Shown piece by piece: positions 1-13,200 of a stretch of 64,000 nucleotides of DNA. The position numbers and the translations under genes were made by a program. The notes under the pieces were generated by a model. That model searched no databases. It saw only the letters and a list, made by a program, of their open reading frames with translations, and was not told where the DNA came from. This DNA is from Persicaria tinctoria (Eukaryota > Streptophyta > Magnoliopsida > Caryophyllales > Polygonaceae). The stretch spans positions 23,629,967 to 23,693,966 of the forward strand of contig JBANSL010000004.1 in NCBI GenBank assembly GCA_037127255.1, read 5' to 3'. How positions within the stretch are numbered: position 1 is the first letter of the stretch; every line of letters begins with the position of its first letter.

Positions 1-165
1 GCATCCAGGGATTCTCCACTCTTGCTGTCGCCTGGTGGAGTATATGGTACTTTAGAAACAAAAAGGCTTTCAACAACATAAAACCAAACCCTAACGCAAT
101 CTTATCTTTCACAACAGAACATATTTAGAAGTGTAATAAATCCAAGAACTAACAACTCTAACATA

Positions 166-685
166 TTGCAAAATAAAACAAATAATAAGACCTCTCGCAA
201 ACTTAGTCGATGGAAAAAACCTAGGTTAGGATGGTGCAAACTGAATTTTGATGGAGTTGTATCCACCTCTAGCTCTGCTTCTTATGGTTTCATCATTCGG
301 AATGACACCAGATCTATTCTTTTCTCAGAGGTTGCTCGCTCCCCGTTGGTTTCGGTCATTGGTGCCGAAGGTTTCGACCTTTGGAAAGGAATTCTTACAA
401 CATTAAACCTTAATTAACTTAAATAAAATTATTATTGAAGGTGATAGCCTTATCATCATCAGCAATCTCTTGGCAAGATGCTCGTGTTCTGGCGAGATCG
501 AGATGATCTTATCCGACTATGTTCTTTCTCTCCAGATCTTCTTTGATCGTGAGATTCTTCACATCTTTAGGGAAGCCAATAGTGCTGCTGATCGTCTCTC
601 GCATCTCCTATCTCCTCACTCCAGCACCTCTCTCCCTTCAGACGCTGCTCTTCGCAACATCATCCTTCGGGATGCCCTTGGATAG
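166..685 (+). pseudogene. Decayed RNase H-like domain (LINE/RVT_3 type)
   Basis: Two overlapping frames together read as an RNase H fold of the kind found at the 3' end of plant LINE pol genes and in stand-alone plant RNase H-like proteins. The first part (166-417) has the usual Trp-Lys-x-Pro start, an Asn-Phe-Asp-Gly first catalytic Asp and a later Ala-Glu. The second part has Glu-Gly-Asp-Ser near 440 and a C-terminal Arg-Glu-Ala-Asn-Ser-Ala-Ala-Asp motif. The frame is broken by stops and shifts around 414-435, so this is a remnant. The domain assignment rests on motif order and is fairly firm; the parent element is unknown. Confidence 0.6.
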
Positions 686-689
686 TTGT

Positions 690-2261
690 CTTGGCAGCTT
701 CTAAATTCTTTTCGGTTAAAAAAAATACCTCGTTCAATTTAACTATTATAATCTCCGCGCCATGACGCGATTTTTAATAAATATAGAAAATTAATATTAA
801 TAAAAAGTTAAGATAAAATAATGAAGGTAGACTTGAAATCTTTAAGAAAATGGTAAAAATATTTATCGAAAAGTTATGCTTCATCAAAACGTTTTTTAAA
901 TTAAGATATGAAAGAGATGAAGAGAAAAATAAATGGGAAAAAAATGTTGATGTATGAAAGAGATGAAGAGAAAAAGAAAAAGAAATAATAAGATAAAATT
1001 GTGATTAGTTGAAAAACCTTAAATTAAGGAGGACCTGACACATCGTCAAAAGTATTCTCAATTAAGGTATTATATAGATATAGATAGATTTGTGAAAAAA
1101 ATTAGGTTTTTTAAAATACTAATATGTCAAAATCTAATTTCCAACTAATCAAAATATTAATATATGTGAGAGCCGACTAAAAAAGGTATAACTTTATTTT
1201 TTATCCTTTTAGATCCCTTAATGAGTAGTTTTTTTAAAATGAATTATCAATATAATTGAACTTTTGGCCAAAAAATGCATATATGTCCATCGATGGTCTT
1301 TTAAATACTAATATAGCACTGAAGTTTTTTTTTTTAAAAAAAAATATGCACACACATATCCAAGATTGTTAGTTTTAAATACCAATTTTGCAGTTTGGTC
1401 CATTATAAACACATCTAAAGTGTTTGTTGCAAAATTATGATGTTTATAAAAATAACATGAATTTAAAATAAACTATTTTTAAAAGTATGTTAATCAATTA
1501 TATATAGAGGGTAATTGATTGATATAATTTATAAGGTATTTAATTTTGAATTCCCATTATTTTAAACTCGTTATAAAATATGTATCAAACACTTTTAAAA
1601 TATTTATATTTATAAGCATAATAGTCCATAGCAAATTAATTGTTTTTATTTTCACATTTTGGTGGATTACAATCATTTTTATTCTTACGTTTTGGGACTA
1701 TTTACGTGAATCCCTTTCTTTAAATTTTAAATAATACTCCATAGTAAATTCATTGTTTTTATTTTCACATTTTTAGGGTTGTATTGTAGATGTCAAGTAC
1801 TAATGCTTGTTAATAGTGTAATTTAAGTGCTGTTAAGTGGTCAGTGTCTCAGCAAATTGGAGAATGTCTCACAGCCCTACAGCTTTCTTTTTGATTGTTT
1901 AGCTCACTCACCGCGACAACGATGTCTAATCCACCATTATCTCTATTTAAATACTCTCTTTTTAAAAATAAAAATAAAAATTGATCGATATGTTAATGAA
2001 TAAAATAGTTTATATGTGTGTGATTGTCACATGTAGGGGAAAATTGAAATACTAACAAATTACACGATGGCTGGAACCTAGCCGCCATGAAGCCATGAAC
2101 TAAATACAAAATAAAAGGCCGGCTACTCGGCTTGGCATGGCTTGCTTCCCTTTTCCAGCCTGGTTATCAACGTTATTTCTTTTTAAGTTTTTGCAATACG
2201 GAGTAATAATTACTAAGAGTAGTACTAAAATATTACTGTACACACTAGTACGGTTTTTGGG
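690..2261. other. AT-rich intergenic DNA
   Basis: No coding pattern, RNA gene or clean repeat boundary was recognised. The sequence is dominated by A/T runs. A purine-rich phrase, GAAAGAGATGAAGAGAAAAA, occurs twice in close succession near 910-980. Short frames here look like chance. Confidence 0.5.
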
Positions 2262-2667
2262 TCAAATTACAAGTGCACATCCTCTACTCCAAAACCCCGC
2301 CCCACAAAATTATTTTACATCTAAATTAATATTAAAAAATTAAAAAATATATATTTAGCTTCTACATACTTATAATAACATATTTGAAAAAAAATCTTAA
2401 AAAATCAACTTACAAAAATTATAATAATTCATAAGAGATTAAAAGATTTTTTAAGTTTTAAAAAGATGTGAGTTTACTATATGTTTTTTAAAAAAATATA
2501 TAATTTGATTTTTTAAGATTTTTTTTTCCAAATATGTTATCATAAGTATGTTGAAGTTAAATATATTTTTTTAAATTTTTTTAATATTAATTTAGATGTA
2601 AAATAATTTTGTGGGGCGGGGAGTTAGGGCGGGGTTTTAGGGTAGAGGATTTGCACCGCAAATTGCC
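2262..2667. mobile_element. Fold-back (MITE-like) element with long terminal inverted repeats
   Basis: The left arm reads ATCCTCTACTCCAAAACCCC and the right arm, on the other strand, reads ATCCTCTACCCTAAAACCCC. Both continue through CCGCCCCACAAAATTATTTT into a long AT-rich inverted repeat, so most of the 400 bp can fold on itself. There is no coding capacity. Ends are approximate and no target-site duplication was convincing, so the superfamily is left open. Confidence 0.65.
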
Positions 2668-2999
2668 ACCGGGAGGGGGAATTTTTTTTTTTTTTTTTTA
2701 CCACCAGCAAGATACGGTATTTTCTCTGGGTTTTTCTGATTAAAATACCGTTTTTATTTTGCATTGCTCGTCAATCCAATTTATTTTGTTAATGCATTTG
2801 TCGATTTATTACACCTACTAACATTTAAATATCAATTTCGATTTTTTTAGTGTTTGATTTTGGAAGTTTTCTGTGATTATTTTGTCTGTCTTCGTCTTTC
2901 AGTGTTTTTTTGGTTGGAAGTGGAGTCTAGTCCTTCTATCATTTTTTTACAGTAGGCCACCATTAGAGCGTCCTTACAAGCCATGATTATTCTTGATCA
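2668..2999. other. Intergenic spacer with poly-T run
   Basis: A poly-T run lies at about 2678-2699. No gene or repeat boundary is recognised. Confidence 0.4.
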
Positions 3000-3860
3000 T
3001 CTATACGGATGATGTTACAAAGTTCCCTATTCAAAGGGAGTGTATACATATTACAATCAGAATCACTCTTAGCTATGTGGTCGACAGCTGCATTTGCTTC
3101 TCTAAAGCAGTGTCGAAATCCAATTGTGATGAACTATCTCTTCCGACTTCTAATATTTTTAACCATCTCAAGGTTTTCCCATGGTACCTTTGCATTGTCC
3201 TCAATTGCCTTGATCACGTCCGCATTATCACCCTCGATGATGATCTTCTGCTAGCCTCTGCTTCTAGCTAGCTCTATTCCCATGCAAAGAGATAAGGGTT
3301 CGGTGTGGAATACAAATCCCTTAGCAACTTTTTTATTGAATATATATACAACGTGTCAATTCATGTCTCTAACAATGCCCTCAATCTTACATTCCCCATT
3401 GATTGCAACATAACCATCCACATTGATCTTGTAGACGATCATTGGGGGCTTTGCCCATTTGGTATGTTTCCCTTGCCGCTTTTTCCTTGCAGTTATGCTT
3501 TTCTTCCTTGCCTCCTTCCAATATGACGTGTGCTTAATGATTCTTTGCACAATTGTGTCTACATTCTCCAATTTGTTATTCCTGAAAAATAATGGAATTT
3601 CTAATCTCCAAGATGTTTTGCCTTATTAAACATAGGTCCTCAAATTGGGTATTATTATTCCTTATTTGTTCTATCCTTTCCATTGAGCTATTAGGATTTC
3701 CGATTCCAATGAAGGATTGGCCAGCTTTGTATTCATAGTTGTTGGTGATCGGTTTTGATATTAGGCATCTTAAAAATAAATGGTATGAATGCATATAGAG
3801 TTGCAGAAACCTTAACAAAGAAGAAGAAGAATAAATCAAAGCAGTAAACAAATGGTACAA
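3000..3860 (-). pseudogene. Degraded LINE 3' end with RNase H-like domain
   Basis: Read on the minus strand, 3571-3356 gives a Trp-Ala-Lys-Pro start and an Ile-Asn-Val-Asp-Gly catalytic block. After frame breaks, 3260-3050 gives Ile-Ile-Ile-Glu-Gly-Asp-Asn and then Phe-Arg-Glu-Ala-Asn-Ala-Ala-Val-Asp-His. That is the same RNase H layout as at 166-685, on the opposite strand. The segment up to 3860 ends in Ile-Arg-Asn-Ser-Ile-Ile-Phe-Gln, which is typical of the linker before RNase H in plant LINE proteins. Several stops interrupt it, so it is non-functional. Confidence 0.6.
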
Positions 3861-3869
3861 CTACCTAAT

Positions 3870-4985
3870 TTTTGGGGGCTTTTCTCATCAACATCACCCA
3901 AATCACCCAAATCATATAACAATGCTTACCCCGCTCTTTTCTCATCAAAGTACATAAAAAATCACCAAAAAATTTCAAGCATGGCTTAATTAATCGGTTT
4001 ACTAGTTGATTTTGGTGCTTTCCTCTATCAACCTAATTTCAAGCAAAAATCAGATACTTTAGAAAATGGTGGTAAATCTTCACGAATTACACGAGTTGGA
4101 TCGAGAAGATGCAAAAATAAATTACCTCGAGAAGCAAAGCAAGATGATTTGCCGTCTCTAGATTAGTTAGGTTTGCAGGGATTTTGTGACTTTAATTTAC
4201 ACAACACTCGGAGCTTCTTCCTCTTCATAGTGTGAAAATCCATCTATGAAATCCATTACATTAATACAAGCAATAAAAAAGCAGCAAGAGGGAGAGATGG
4301 AAGATCTGGCACCAAAATCGTTGAAAACAACAAAAACAAAGTGAAATCGAAGGGATGTTTGAAACTGATATTTGACTTCTCCTCCTTCCGCTTCTTTCCT
4401 CATCTCCCATGGCAGATGCAAGAGGGGAGATTGATTCGCTCTTCTACTATTGCTGGATTTGAAAGCCAGGAGCCGCATTGTAATGAGGCTGGCAACATCG
4501 ATTCCGAAATTGAAGTGACCGAGAAGGAAGTCATCCGATTATCGTCGAAACTCGAGACCAGGCGAGAGGTGTAGATCGATTTGTTCTTCTACTACTACTG
4601 GCGTGGAGCATAGAAAGAGAAGGGATGTGATAGAGGGTTGTGAGATCTGGTGAGTAGCATAAACGGAGGGAGTGAGAAAGGGCAAGCGGGAGAGATAGAG
4701 AGTGAGAGAGGTAGAGCGAGGTCGATGAAGGCGAGAAAGGGGAAAGGAACGAAGGCCATTAGAGGTTGAGAGAGAGAGAGATCGAAAATCGCCTTGGACG
4801 AGAGCTCTCATATCAGATGAAAAGAATGAAAGGGAAAGTGGATGTGGGCATACGTGACTAATTAATTTTGAAGAGGGGATATCACGATTTTAAAGGGGAC
4901 AAAGACCTAATTATGTTTTGAAAGGGTTATAGTTGACCAAATTTTCTCCAGTTTAAAATTATCTTATAAAACTAGTGTAATTGAT
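3870..4985. other. Unassigned region with a short coding-like stretch
   Basis: Mostly unrecognised. At about 4,440-4,570 on the plus strand a short frame rich in Glu, Lys, Ser and Leu (Ile-Asp-Ser-Glu-Ile-Glu-Val-Thr-Glu-Lys-Glu-Val) looks like a charged coiled-coil exon. It lacks a proper gene context and could be a gene remnant or transposon-captured exon. I cannot name a family. Confidence 0.25.
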
Positions 4986-4989
4986 AATA

Positions 4990-5222
4990 CTACCTTCATT
5001 TTTTTTAATATAAATCCTTTTAGATTTTGTACGTTTCTAAAAAACTAAAAAATATGTTAAAATATTACAAAATTTTATCAAATTTGTTTAATAATTTGAT
5101 ACTTATTAGTAACAAGTATGAAATTATTAAAAAGTTGATAAAAAGTTAATATTTTATTAAAATTTTTAGGTTCTTAAAAGCGTGCAAAATTTAGAAGGAT
5201 TTATATTAAAAAACGGAGATAA
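4990..5222. mobile_element. Stowaway-like MITE (233 bp)
   Basis: The ends are imperfect inverted repeats: CTACCTTCATTTTTTTTAAT on the left and, on the other strand, TTATCTCCGTTTTTTAATAT on the right. Both run on into ATAAATCCTT. TA dinucleotides flank it at 4988-4989 and 5223-5224, as expected for Stowaway insertions. There is no coding capacity. It differs in family from the 237-bp Stowaway copies at 31,842 and 40,977. Confidence 0.6.
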
Positions 5223-5589
5223 TATAATTTATAAGTATTTAAAATTTATACTATTTTAAGTATATTGTAAATTAGGTTAAAGAAACAAATGATTAAAATA
5301 ACAATGATCACTTGTAATCTAAACAAACCCAAATTGTCTCAAAAAAATAAACAAACCCAAAGAGTTTTTAATTAATTAAAATTTAAACTTAGCGTTCAGC
5401 CGAAGAATAGCCGTAGGTATCGAATAAGCTGAGCCGTGATTATTGGAGTGCGAAGCCGTCGGTGCTCGCGCAATGAAAGAAGAAGCTTCTCTGTCACTTG
5501 TGAGCTGCCTATTAAACAATTAAAGGGCAAAAAAATAAAGGTAAAAATAAAAAGAAAGCCACCAAAAAAAGGGAAAATAAATAAATCTG

Positions 5590-6559
5590 GCCATTGCACT
5601 CTCTGTCTTCCTTCGCATTTCTAGCTCACTCTTTCCCTCTCTCACCCCCCTCCACTTCATCCCTTCTCTGCTACGCAAAACCCAAATTTGATGCTGCGAA
5701 GAGTTCCTCATCCGTTTCATCGCCGTCTGGAGGTACGTATCTACATTTATTGCAATTTGCACTAATGGAAATTAAATCATTCATTTCAAATTGAGATTCT
5801 CCTCTTTCTCTTTGCTCTTTTCGTGCTTGATTTCTCAGATTTGCGTCGATACGTCGCTCTTGCTATGATAATTCGTTCTCTGTAATCTTCGATCCCCATC
5901 TTTTTCAGTTTTTCCTCTTTATATCTGATTTTAATTTACTGTTCTAGTGTCGGTTTGAACTATGCTGTTTATGTTCGCACTGATCTGGCAAAATTAGCGT
6001 TTAATATGTTCAATTCTTATATGGATTTGCATTTCTTCTTGTTCTGATCCTATACGTTTCTTCTTCTGAACAATTCAGTTTGGTGATTTGATGTCTGTAA
6101 TGGGAATTCAATCAATTCATTCTAGGAAGTGTTAATTTCTGGCCGATCTGCAATTTCTATTCTGGATTTGTTCGTAATATCTCCACTGGACTGTTTTTCT
6201 GTGCTCGAGATTGGTTGTGTAACTTATAAATTCGGATCTAGTTATTTGTATTGCTAAGTCGTTGTTTCATTGCTTGGTTGCGTATTTCTTGATCGATTTC
6301 TCTTTGATGTATTGACGTATTGCTATACATCTGAAGCTGTTCGATGGATCTGTTGAGTTCAATTCTATTGTGCCTATCTTGACATTTGAGTTGGAGGCAT
6401 TTGATATATCTCTTCGGTTGCTGGTTCATTCTTTTATGTTTGAGTGTATGATGGTTTGCAGTTGGCTGCCATGCTTTGATAGTGAACCTGAGGGCATTCT
6501 GAAAACAGAGAGATATCTTTCATTTATTTGACCACTTGATCCACTAAAGGGAAGTAAAA
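5590..6559 (+). promoter_or_regulatory. 5' leader of the CSI1-like gene, with a 5' UTR intron
   Basis: A CT-rich stretch at about 5,590-5,700 is typical of a plant leader. A good donor (AG|GTACGT) follows at 5732/5733. A matching acceptor (TTTGCAG) ends at 6461, so a 729-bp intron lies in the 5' UTR and the second exon starts at 6462, 98 bp before the start codon. The transcription start is not visible and I saw no clear TATA box. Such 5' UTR introns often support expression in plants; that role is inference here. Confidence 0.6.
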
Positions 6560-7159
6560 ATGGCGGCTACATTAGGTTGGAGGTTGGCTGCGAGTAATGG
6601 TGGTAGCCACGGCAATAATGAATTGGTAAAGTCATTCTGTTGCTCATCTTTCTCTTTTATGATGTTAGAAACTGTGATTCATTTTCTAGTGTGATCATGC
6701 GGTGTTATGGACCCACAAACTTAGGAAATTCTATTGTCATGCAGTTCACACTTCACACTCTGCAGAACCTTTCAGCGTGACTACTTAATCTCGATGAATA
6801 AGAATTTTCTAAGACTTAGGTTAACAGATAGCTTCCAGTTCTACAGTAGAGTGAGGGAAAATACGTGGTTATTCATCTCCTACAAAAGTCTGCATTTTTC
6901 CTTTTCTGCATGCAGGTGATTAACATGTAACCCTGGTGTCAAGTTGTTCAATTCAGTATGGTGGATAATAGAATGCTACAACCTTAGTAACAAACCTGAT
7001 AGTTGGTAGATGATACCATACTGAACTTCAAGAAATGTTTGATCATTTGAGAAACACATATTGCTTTATTTTTTGTCTTTGTATACATACTCCCATATCT
7101 AATTTTATGTCTGCATCTAGTTGTAATTTGTATGGTCATTGGAAGTGTATTATACATAC

Positions 7160-7246
<87 letters not shown>

Positions 7247-10200
7247 ATTAAGTATCTGTCATTTGAATCATTGAACTTCTGATTTTGATTGACTTCTATA
7301 TTAATACACACTTAATTGCTGCAGGAAAGGAATTTGGAAGGGAAGTTCCAAGACTCTGAACCGCCAACTCCACAATCTGTTGCCAAGATGGGGTTGAGGT
7401 AGGTTACATATATTGTTTAATGTATTTAGGAGATATTGATTTTACTATCCTTTACACAATCTACACTACTCCCCCTTGGAATCTTGCTTTTAGATAATGC
7501 TGCTGGGACAGAAAGTTCTCTATTTCCATCATGAGCCCAGTTTTTGGAAGAATTACTAAGGGTTTTTAATTGTCTTCTTCGTCTAGGAATCCATTTTAAC
7601 TGGTCATATAAAATCGTTTTGCCCCCTTCATGGTTAAACTTGTATATATGATTAATATTCATGGCCATAGAACGTTGTTTTGCAATATGGTAGATCGAAG
7701 AAAATGGTGTCTTTGTGTCATGTGAATACGCATGCACCATGTACAAGAGTACCTGTGTCTTGTGCTCAGTATCAATTGATCCGAACGTATTTCCACTCAG
7801 TATTTATAATGAAGGAGAAACTGGTGAACCCCTCCCTTCTATCCTTTCCCTGTCAGCAACTAACATAGAGCTTATTGGTTCAATTTCAGTAAACGGAACT
7901 TTGTAAAGTTCACTCGTAATCTTGTTGTCTTTTTTTAAGTACGAAAGATGAGAAGTACATGTGTTGTGCTCTATTGGTCTGAGAAGAGTATTAAAAGATT
8001 CTTTCATACTTGTTAGCTCTCTATTTATTAATTTATTTGGAAAATACCTAGTATCCACTCATGCTTTTATACACCAACTTTGCTACCGGGCTGACTTCTT
8101 AAGGCAAATCCGTGGTAGTTATGTTTCATCTTTTTTTTTTTCTTTTTTCTTTTCCCGTGTGCCTTTTGTATCTTACACAATAAACTGATTTTGCAGAGAT
8201 CGTACAAGTAGCATGGAAGATCCAGATGGGACACTTGCAAGTGTTGCTCAATGTATTGAGCAGTTGCGACAAAATTCTTCCACAGCACAAGAGAAAGAAT
8301 ATACCTTAAAAAAGCTTTTGGAACTTATTGAATCACGTGAAAATGCTCTAGGTGCTGTTGGATCTCATTCTCAGGCAGTTCCTGTCCTAGTTTCTCTTCT
8401 AAGATCAGGGTCACAGTCAGTGAAGATAGTGGCTGCTAGTGTGCTAGGATCTCTCTGTAAGGAGAATGAACTTAGGGTTAAAGTGTTGCTTGGAGGCTGC
8501 ATTCCGCCGCTGCTTGGTTTGCTTCGGTCAAGTTCATCAGATGGCCAAATTGCAGGTGCAAAGACTATTTATGCAGTTTCACAAGGTGATGCTAGGGACC
8601 ATGTTGGTTCTAAAATCTTTTCAACTGAAGGTGTAGTCCCGGTGCTCTGGGAGCTGCTAGACAGAGGGCTTAAGACCGGGAATGTGGTTGATGAACTAAT
8701 GACTGGTGCTTTAAAAAATCTTTCAAGAAGCACAGAGGGGTTTTGGTCTGCAACTGTTCGAGCTGGAGGGGTGGATATACTTGTGAAGTTGTTGGCAAAT
8801 GGAGAGTCAGGGACTCAAGCTAATGTATGCTTTCTTTTAGCTTGTATGATGGCAGAGGATGCATCTGTCTGCCCTACTGTATTGGAAGGCGGGGCAATAA
8901 AGCTTCTTTTGAAGTTACTAGGTCCTGGAAATGAAGCTCCTGTTAGAGCAGAAGCTGCTGGTGCGCTTAAGTCTCTTTCTGCTCAGTGCAAAGATGCCAG
9001 GAAAGAGATAGCTAATGCTAATGGTATACCATCCCTGATAAATGCAACAATTGCTCCTTCTAAGGAATTTATGCAAGGTGAGTATGCACAAGCCTTGCAG
9101 GAGAATGCAATGTGTGCCCTAGCAAACATTTCTGGTGGTTTGTCTTCTGTCATTTTTAGCCTAGGAAAGAGCCTTGAATCCTGCAGTTCTTCCTCACAGG
9201 CTGCTGATACACTGGGGGCTTTAGCTTCAGCTCTTATGATATATGATGATGATGCAGAGAGGACAAAACCTGCTGATCCTCAAATTGTTGAGCAGACATT
9301 AATCAACCAGTTTAAGCCTCGGTTGCCATTTCTTGTGCAGGAACGCACTATAGAGGCCCTTGCCAGCTTGTATGGGAATCCTTTTTTATCATCAAGGCTT
9401 GCAAATTCTGAGGCAAAGCGCCTCTTGGTTGGGTTGATCACAATGGCTGCAAATGAAACTCAGGATGAGCTCGTGAAATCCCTGCTTATGATCTGCAGCA
9501 ATGATGGCAGTCTTTGGCAAGCACTTCTAGGGCGAGAGGGTGTTCAGTTGTTGATATCACTTCTTGGACTATCATCAGAACAGCAGCAAGAATGTGCAGT
9601 TGCCTTGCTTTCTCTCTTATCTGATGAGAATGATGAGTCTAAGTGGGCTATTACCGCTGCCGGAGGGATTCCTCCTCTGGTTCAGATTCTTGAGACTGGG
9701 TCTGCAAAAGCTAAGGAGGATTCTGCAAGAATCCTTGGAAACCTTTGTAATCACAGTGAAGATATACGGGCATGTGTTGAAAGTGCTGATGCTGTTCCTG
9801 CCCTCTTATGGCTATTGAAGAATGGTAGCTCCAATGGTAAGGAGACTGCCGCCAAGACACTTAATCATTTAATTCATAAATCAGATACTACCACAATCAG
9901 TCAGCTGACTGCGTTGCTGACTAGTGAGCTTCCAGAATCTAAAATATATGTCTTGGATGCTTTGAAAAGTATGCTTTCCATGGTTCCACTTACTGATATA
10001 CTGCAGGAAGGTAGTGCTGCTAATGATGCAATTGAGACAATGATTAAGATATTGAGCTCTGCCAACGAAGAGACTCAAGGGAAGTCTGCCTCTGCTTTGG
10101 CTGGAATCTTTCACTTCAGAAAGGACTTGCGGGAAAGTGCAATTGCTGTGAAGACTCTTTTAGCGGTTATGAAGCTCCTGAAGTCAGATTCTGAAAAACT

Positions 10201-13200
10201 ACAAGTAGCAAGCTCTTCTTGTCTTGCTGCATTATTTCTTTCAGTAAGAGAGAACCAGGAAGTGACGCCAATTGCTAGGGATGCTTTATCTCCCCTCATT
10301 GATTTGGCAAATTGTCCAGTTCTTGAAGTTGCAGAGCAAGCAGTATGTGCTTTGGCAAACCTTCTTTTGGATGACCTTGTCTCAGCGAATGCTGTACCTG
10401 AAGAAATACTTTTGCCGTCAACAAGGATTCTGCATGAAGGAACTAATATGGGAAAGACCCAAGCAGCAGCAGCTGTTGCACGTCTTCTGCGATCTCAATC
10501 CGTCTCTGATGGTTTAACTGATTGTATTAACCGTGCCGGTACCGTCCTCTCATTAATTTCTCTATTGGAAATTGCTAGTGATGGATCCGTTGGCATGGCA
10601 GAGGCATTGGATGCACTTGCTTCTCTTTCAAGATCAGGAGTATTAAGTGGTAAAGTTAAACCGGCTTGGGTTGTTCTGGCAGAATCTCCAAAAAGTATAC
10701 TGCCAATAGTCTCAAGTGTAGCAGGGGCACCGCCAGCTTTGCAGGATAAAGCAATTGAGATATTATCACGTATTTGTAGGGACCAGTCGGCTACTTTAGG
10801 AGAAGCAATTTGCAGTTCCACTGGCTGTATCTCATCAATAGCTAAAAGAGTGATTGGTTCTAGGGATGTGGATGTTAAGATAGGGGGTGCAGCACTTCTT
10901 GCCTGTGCGGCTAGAGTGAACAACCCAAGAATGATGGAGGAGCTGAATGAATCAAAATCATGTGCTTATCTCATTCAGTCTCTGGTTGGAATGCTTAGCT
11001 CTCTGCAAGCTGTTTCCTCTGATGACCAGAGAGATGATAATAAGGATGTGATAAGCATTCACAGGCCATGTACTAGAGAAGGATCAACAGATAATGAAGC
11101 TACCATGACTACAAGTATCATTCGTGGTGCTAATGTTGCAGTGTGGCTGCTCTGCGTCCTTGCAGCTCATGATGACCAAAGTAAAGTTGCCATTTTGGAG
11201 GCTGAGGCACTGGAAGTTATCACGGAGAAGATTTCACAGTTTAATCAGGTATTTTAGTTTTACTGAAATACTGCCTCTTTTATATAATAATATCATTTCT
11301 ACCTTGGCTTTGGATATTTTCATCTAGGTAAATCAGTTTCCTCGGAGCTTTTAGAAGTTGATGTAAAATTACTTAAAAATAAATTTTTTATTATGAATGA
11401 ATATGTTCTTAAAATTATCAAGGAAAGGCAAAATGGAAGTTATAATATTTGAGCTATTGGGATGGGATGGTATTAGACAGGGCTGGCCCACACGGGTGGC
11501 TAAAGGAGTGAGCGCCGAGGAACCATCATGGTCCAAATTCAGTAGTTGTTTCTTGTTATACACCTATAAGGTTTGAAATATTTGTAGAAAGTTAGCTTTG
11601 GTCTAATGGATAAGCATACACTCTTGGTTTAAGTGGTTGTTGACTTCGAAACTTCTTATCATGCCAGTATATTCTATTTTTCCCCCTTCTCTTCACTTGA
11701 CTTGGGGTACACATGTGAGTTCAGTATCTTTTTTAAATGGAAAGAAATAAATTGGTTACTTTCAAATTCATCCATCTATATGATTATTTTTCTAGATTTT
11801 TACCTTTCATATTTGAAGTAATAAAAATTAACCAAAGTTAACAAAATTATATGAAATGTTAACGAAATTATACGCAATGTTGGTTATCATCTTCGTTTGT
11901 TGGGACCTTTGATATTTAATGTCGGGGCCCCATGTTTTTATATTGCACAGGTTCCTACAAAATGTTAGGATCAATCCTTGTATTGGACTTTCATTTCAAT
12001 TATTTTTTATTCTGAGAAAGGAGTTTTGCCTTTTCATTTTAAAAGAAGGTATCTGAAGTCATTTTACCGAATTTTTTTTATGTTAGAATTTGGGTTTCAT
12101 ACAGATGATTCCGTAACATTATGCTACTGTATTTAGTGTCTTATAGCTTTGTGCAGTAATGCTAACTTCTTTAATTTGATGGCAAAGATCTTATTGAAAA
12201 CTTCTGTTTAATTTGCAACCACGCATGCAGTATGATCTCAGTGAGGATTGCAGCATATGGATTTGTGCTTTGTTATTGGCAATTTTGTTCCAAGATAGAG
12301 AAATTATACGAGCTAATGCAACGATGAAGGCTGTTCCAGTGCTTGCAAATCTGTTGAGATCAGAAGATGCAGCGAATCGATATTTTGCCGCGCAAGGATT
12401 AGCAAGTCTAGTCTGTAATGGTAGCAGGGGAACTCTGTTATCAGTTGCTAATTCTGGTGCAGCAGGTGGACTCATTTCTTTGCTTGGTTGTGCCGATGAT
12501 GACATATATGATCTTCTGAACTTGTCAGAGGAATTCTTTTTGGTGCGTTATCCTGAGCAGGTTGCTCTTGAAAGGTTGTTTAGGGTGGATGACATTAGGG
12601 TTGGTGCTACATCTCGCAAAGCGATACCTGCCCTTGTTGATCTCCTTAAACCAATCCCAGAACGACCAGGTGCACCATTCCTTGCGCTTGGGCTTCTCAC
12701 TCAACTTGCAAGAGATTGCCCCTCAAATAAGATGGTAATGGTGGAGTCAGGGGTATTGGAGGGACTCACGAAATACCTATCACTAGGACCAAAAGATACA
12801 ACTGAGGAAGCTGCAACCGATCTGTTGGGAATTTTATTCTCCAATGCTGAAATCTGCAAGCACGAGTCAGCATTTGGTGCTGTGAATCAGCTTGTAGCAG
12901 TCCTGCGCTTGGGTGGAAGAGGTGCAAGGTACAGCGCAGCAAAAGCATTGGAGAGCTTGTTTTCTGCTGATCATATAAGGAATGCTGAAAGTTCTCGACA
13001 AGCTGTCCAGCCTCTAGTGGAAGTTCTGAACACAGGCTTAGAGAGGGAGCAACATGCTGCTATAGCTGCATTGGTGAGGTTGTTGAGTGAGAATCCATCC
13101 AGAGCCCTAGCAGTAGCTGATTTTGAGATGAATGCAGTGGATGTTCTTTGCAGGATACTTTCTTCAGATTGTTCAATGGAGCTGAAGGGTGATGCTGCTG

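Noticed and set aside
7035..7274. Open frame rich in Ile-Tyr
   Set aside because: It is simply the translation of the (TA)n microsatellite in a CSI1-like intron.
11590..11660. tRNA/SINE-like phrase TGGTCTAATGGATAAG ... GACTTCGAAAC in the large CSI1-like intron
   Set aside because: Box B is degenerate, no cloverleaf or TSD was found; possible old SINE remnant but not supportable.
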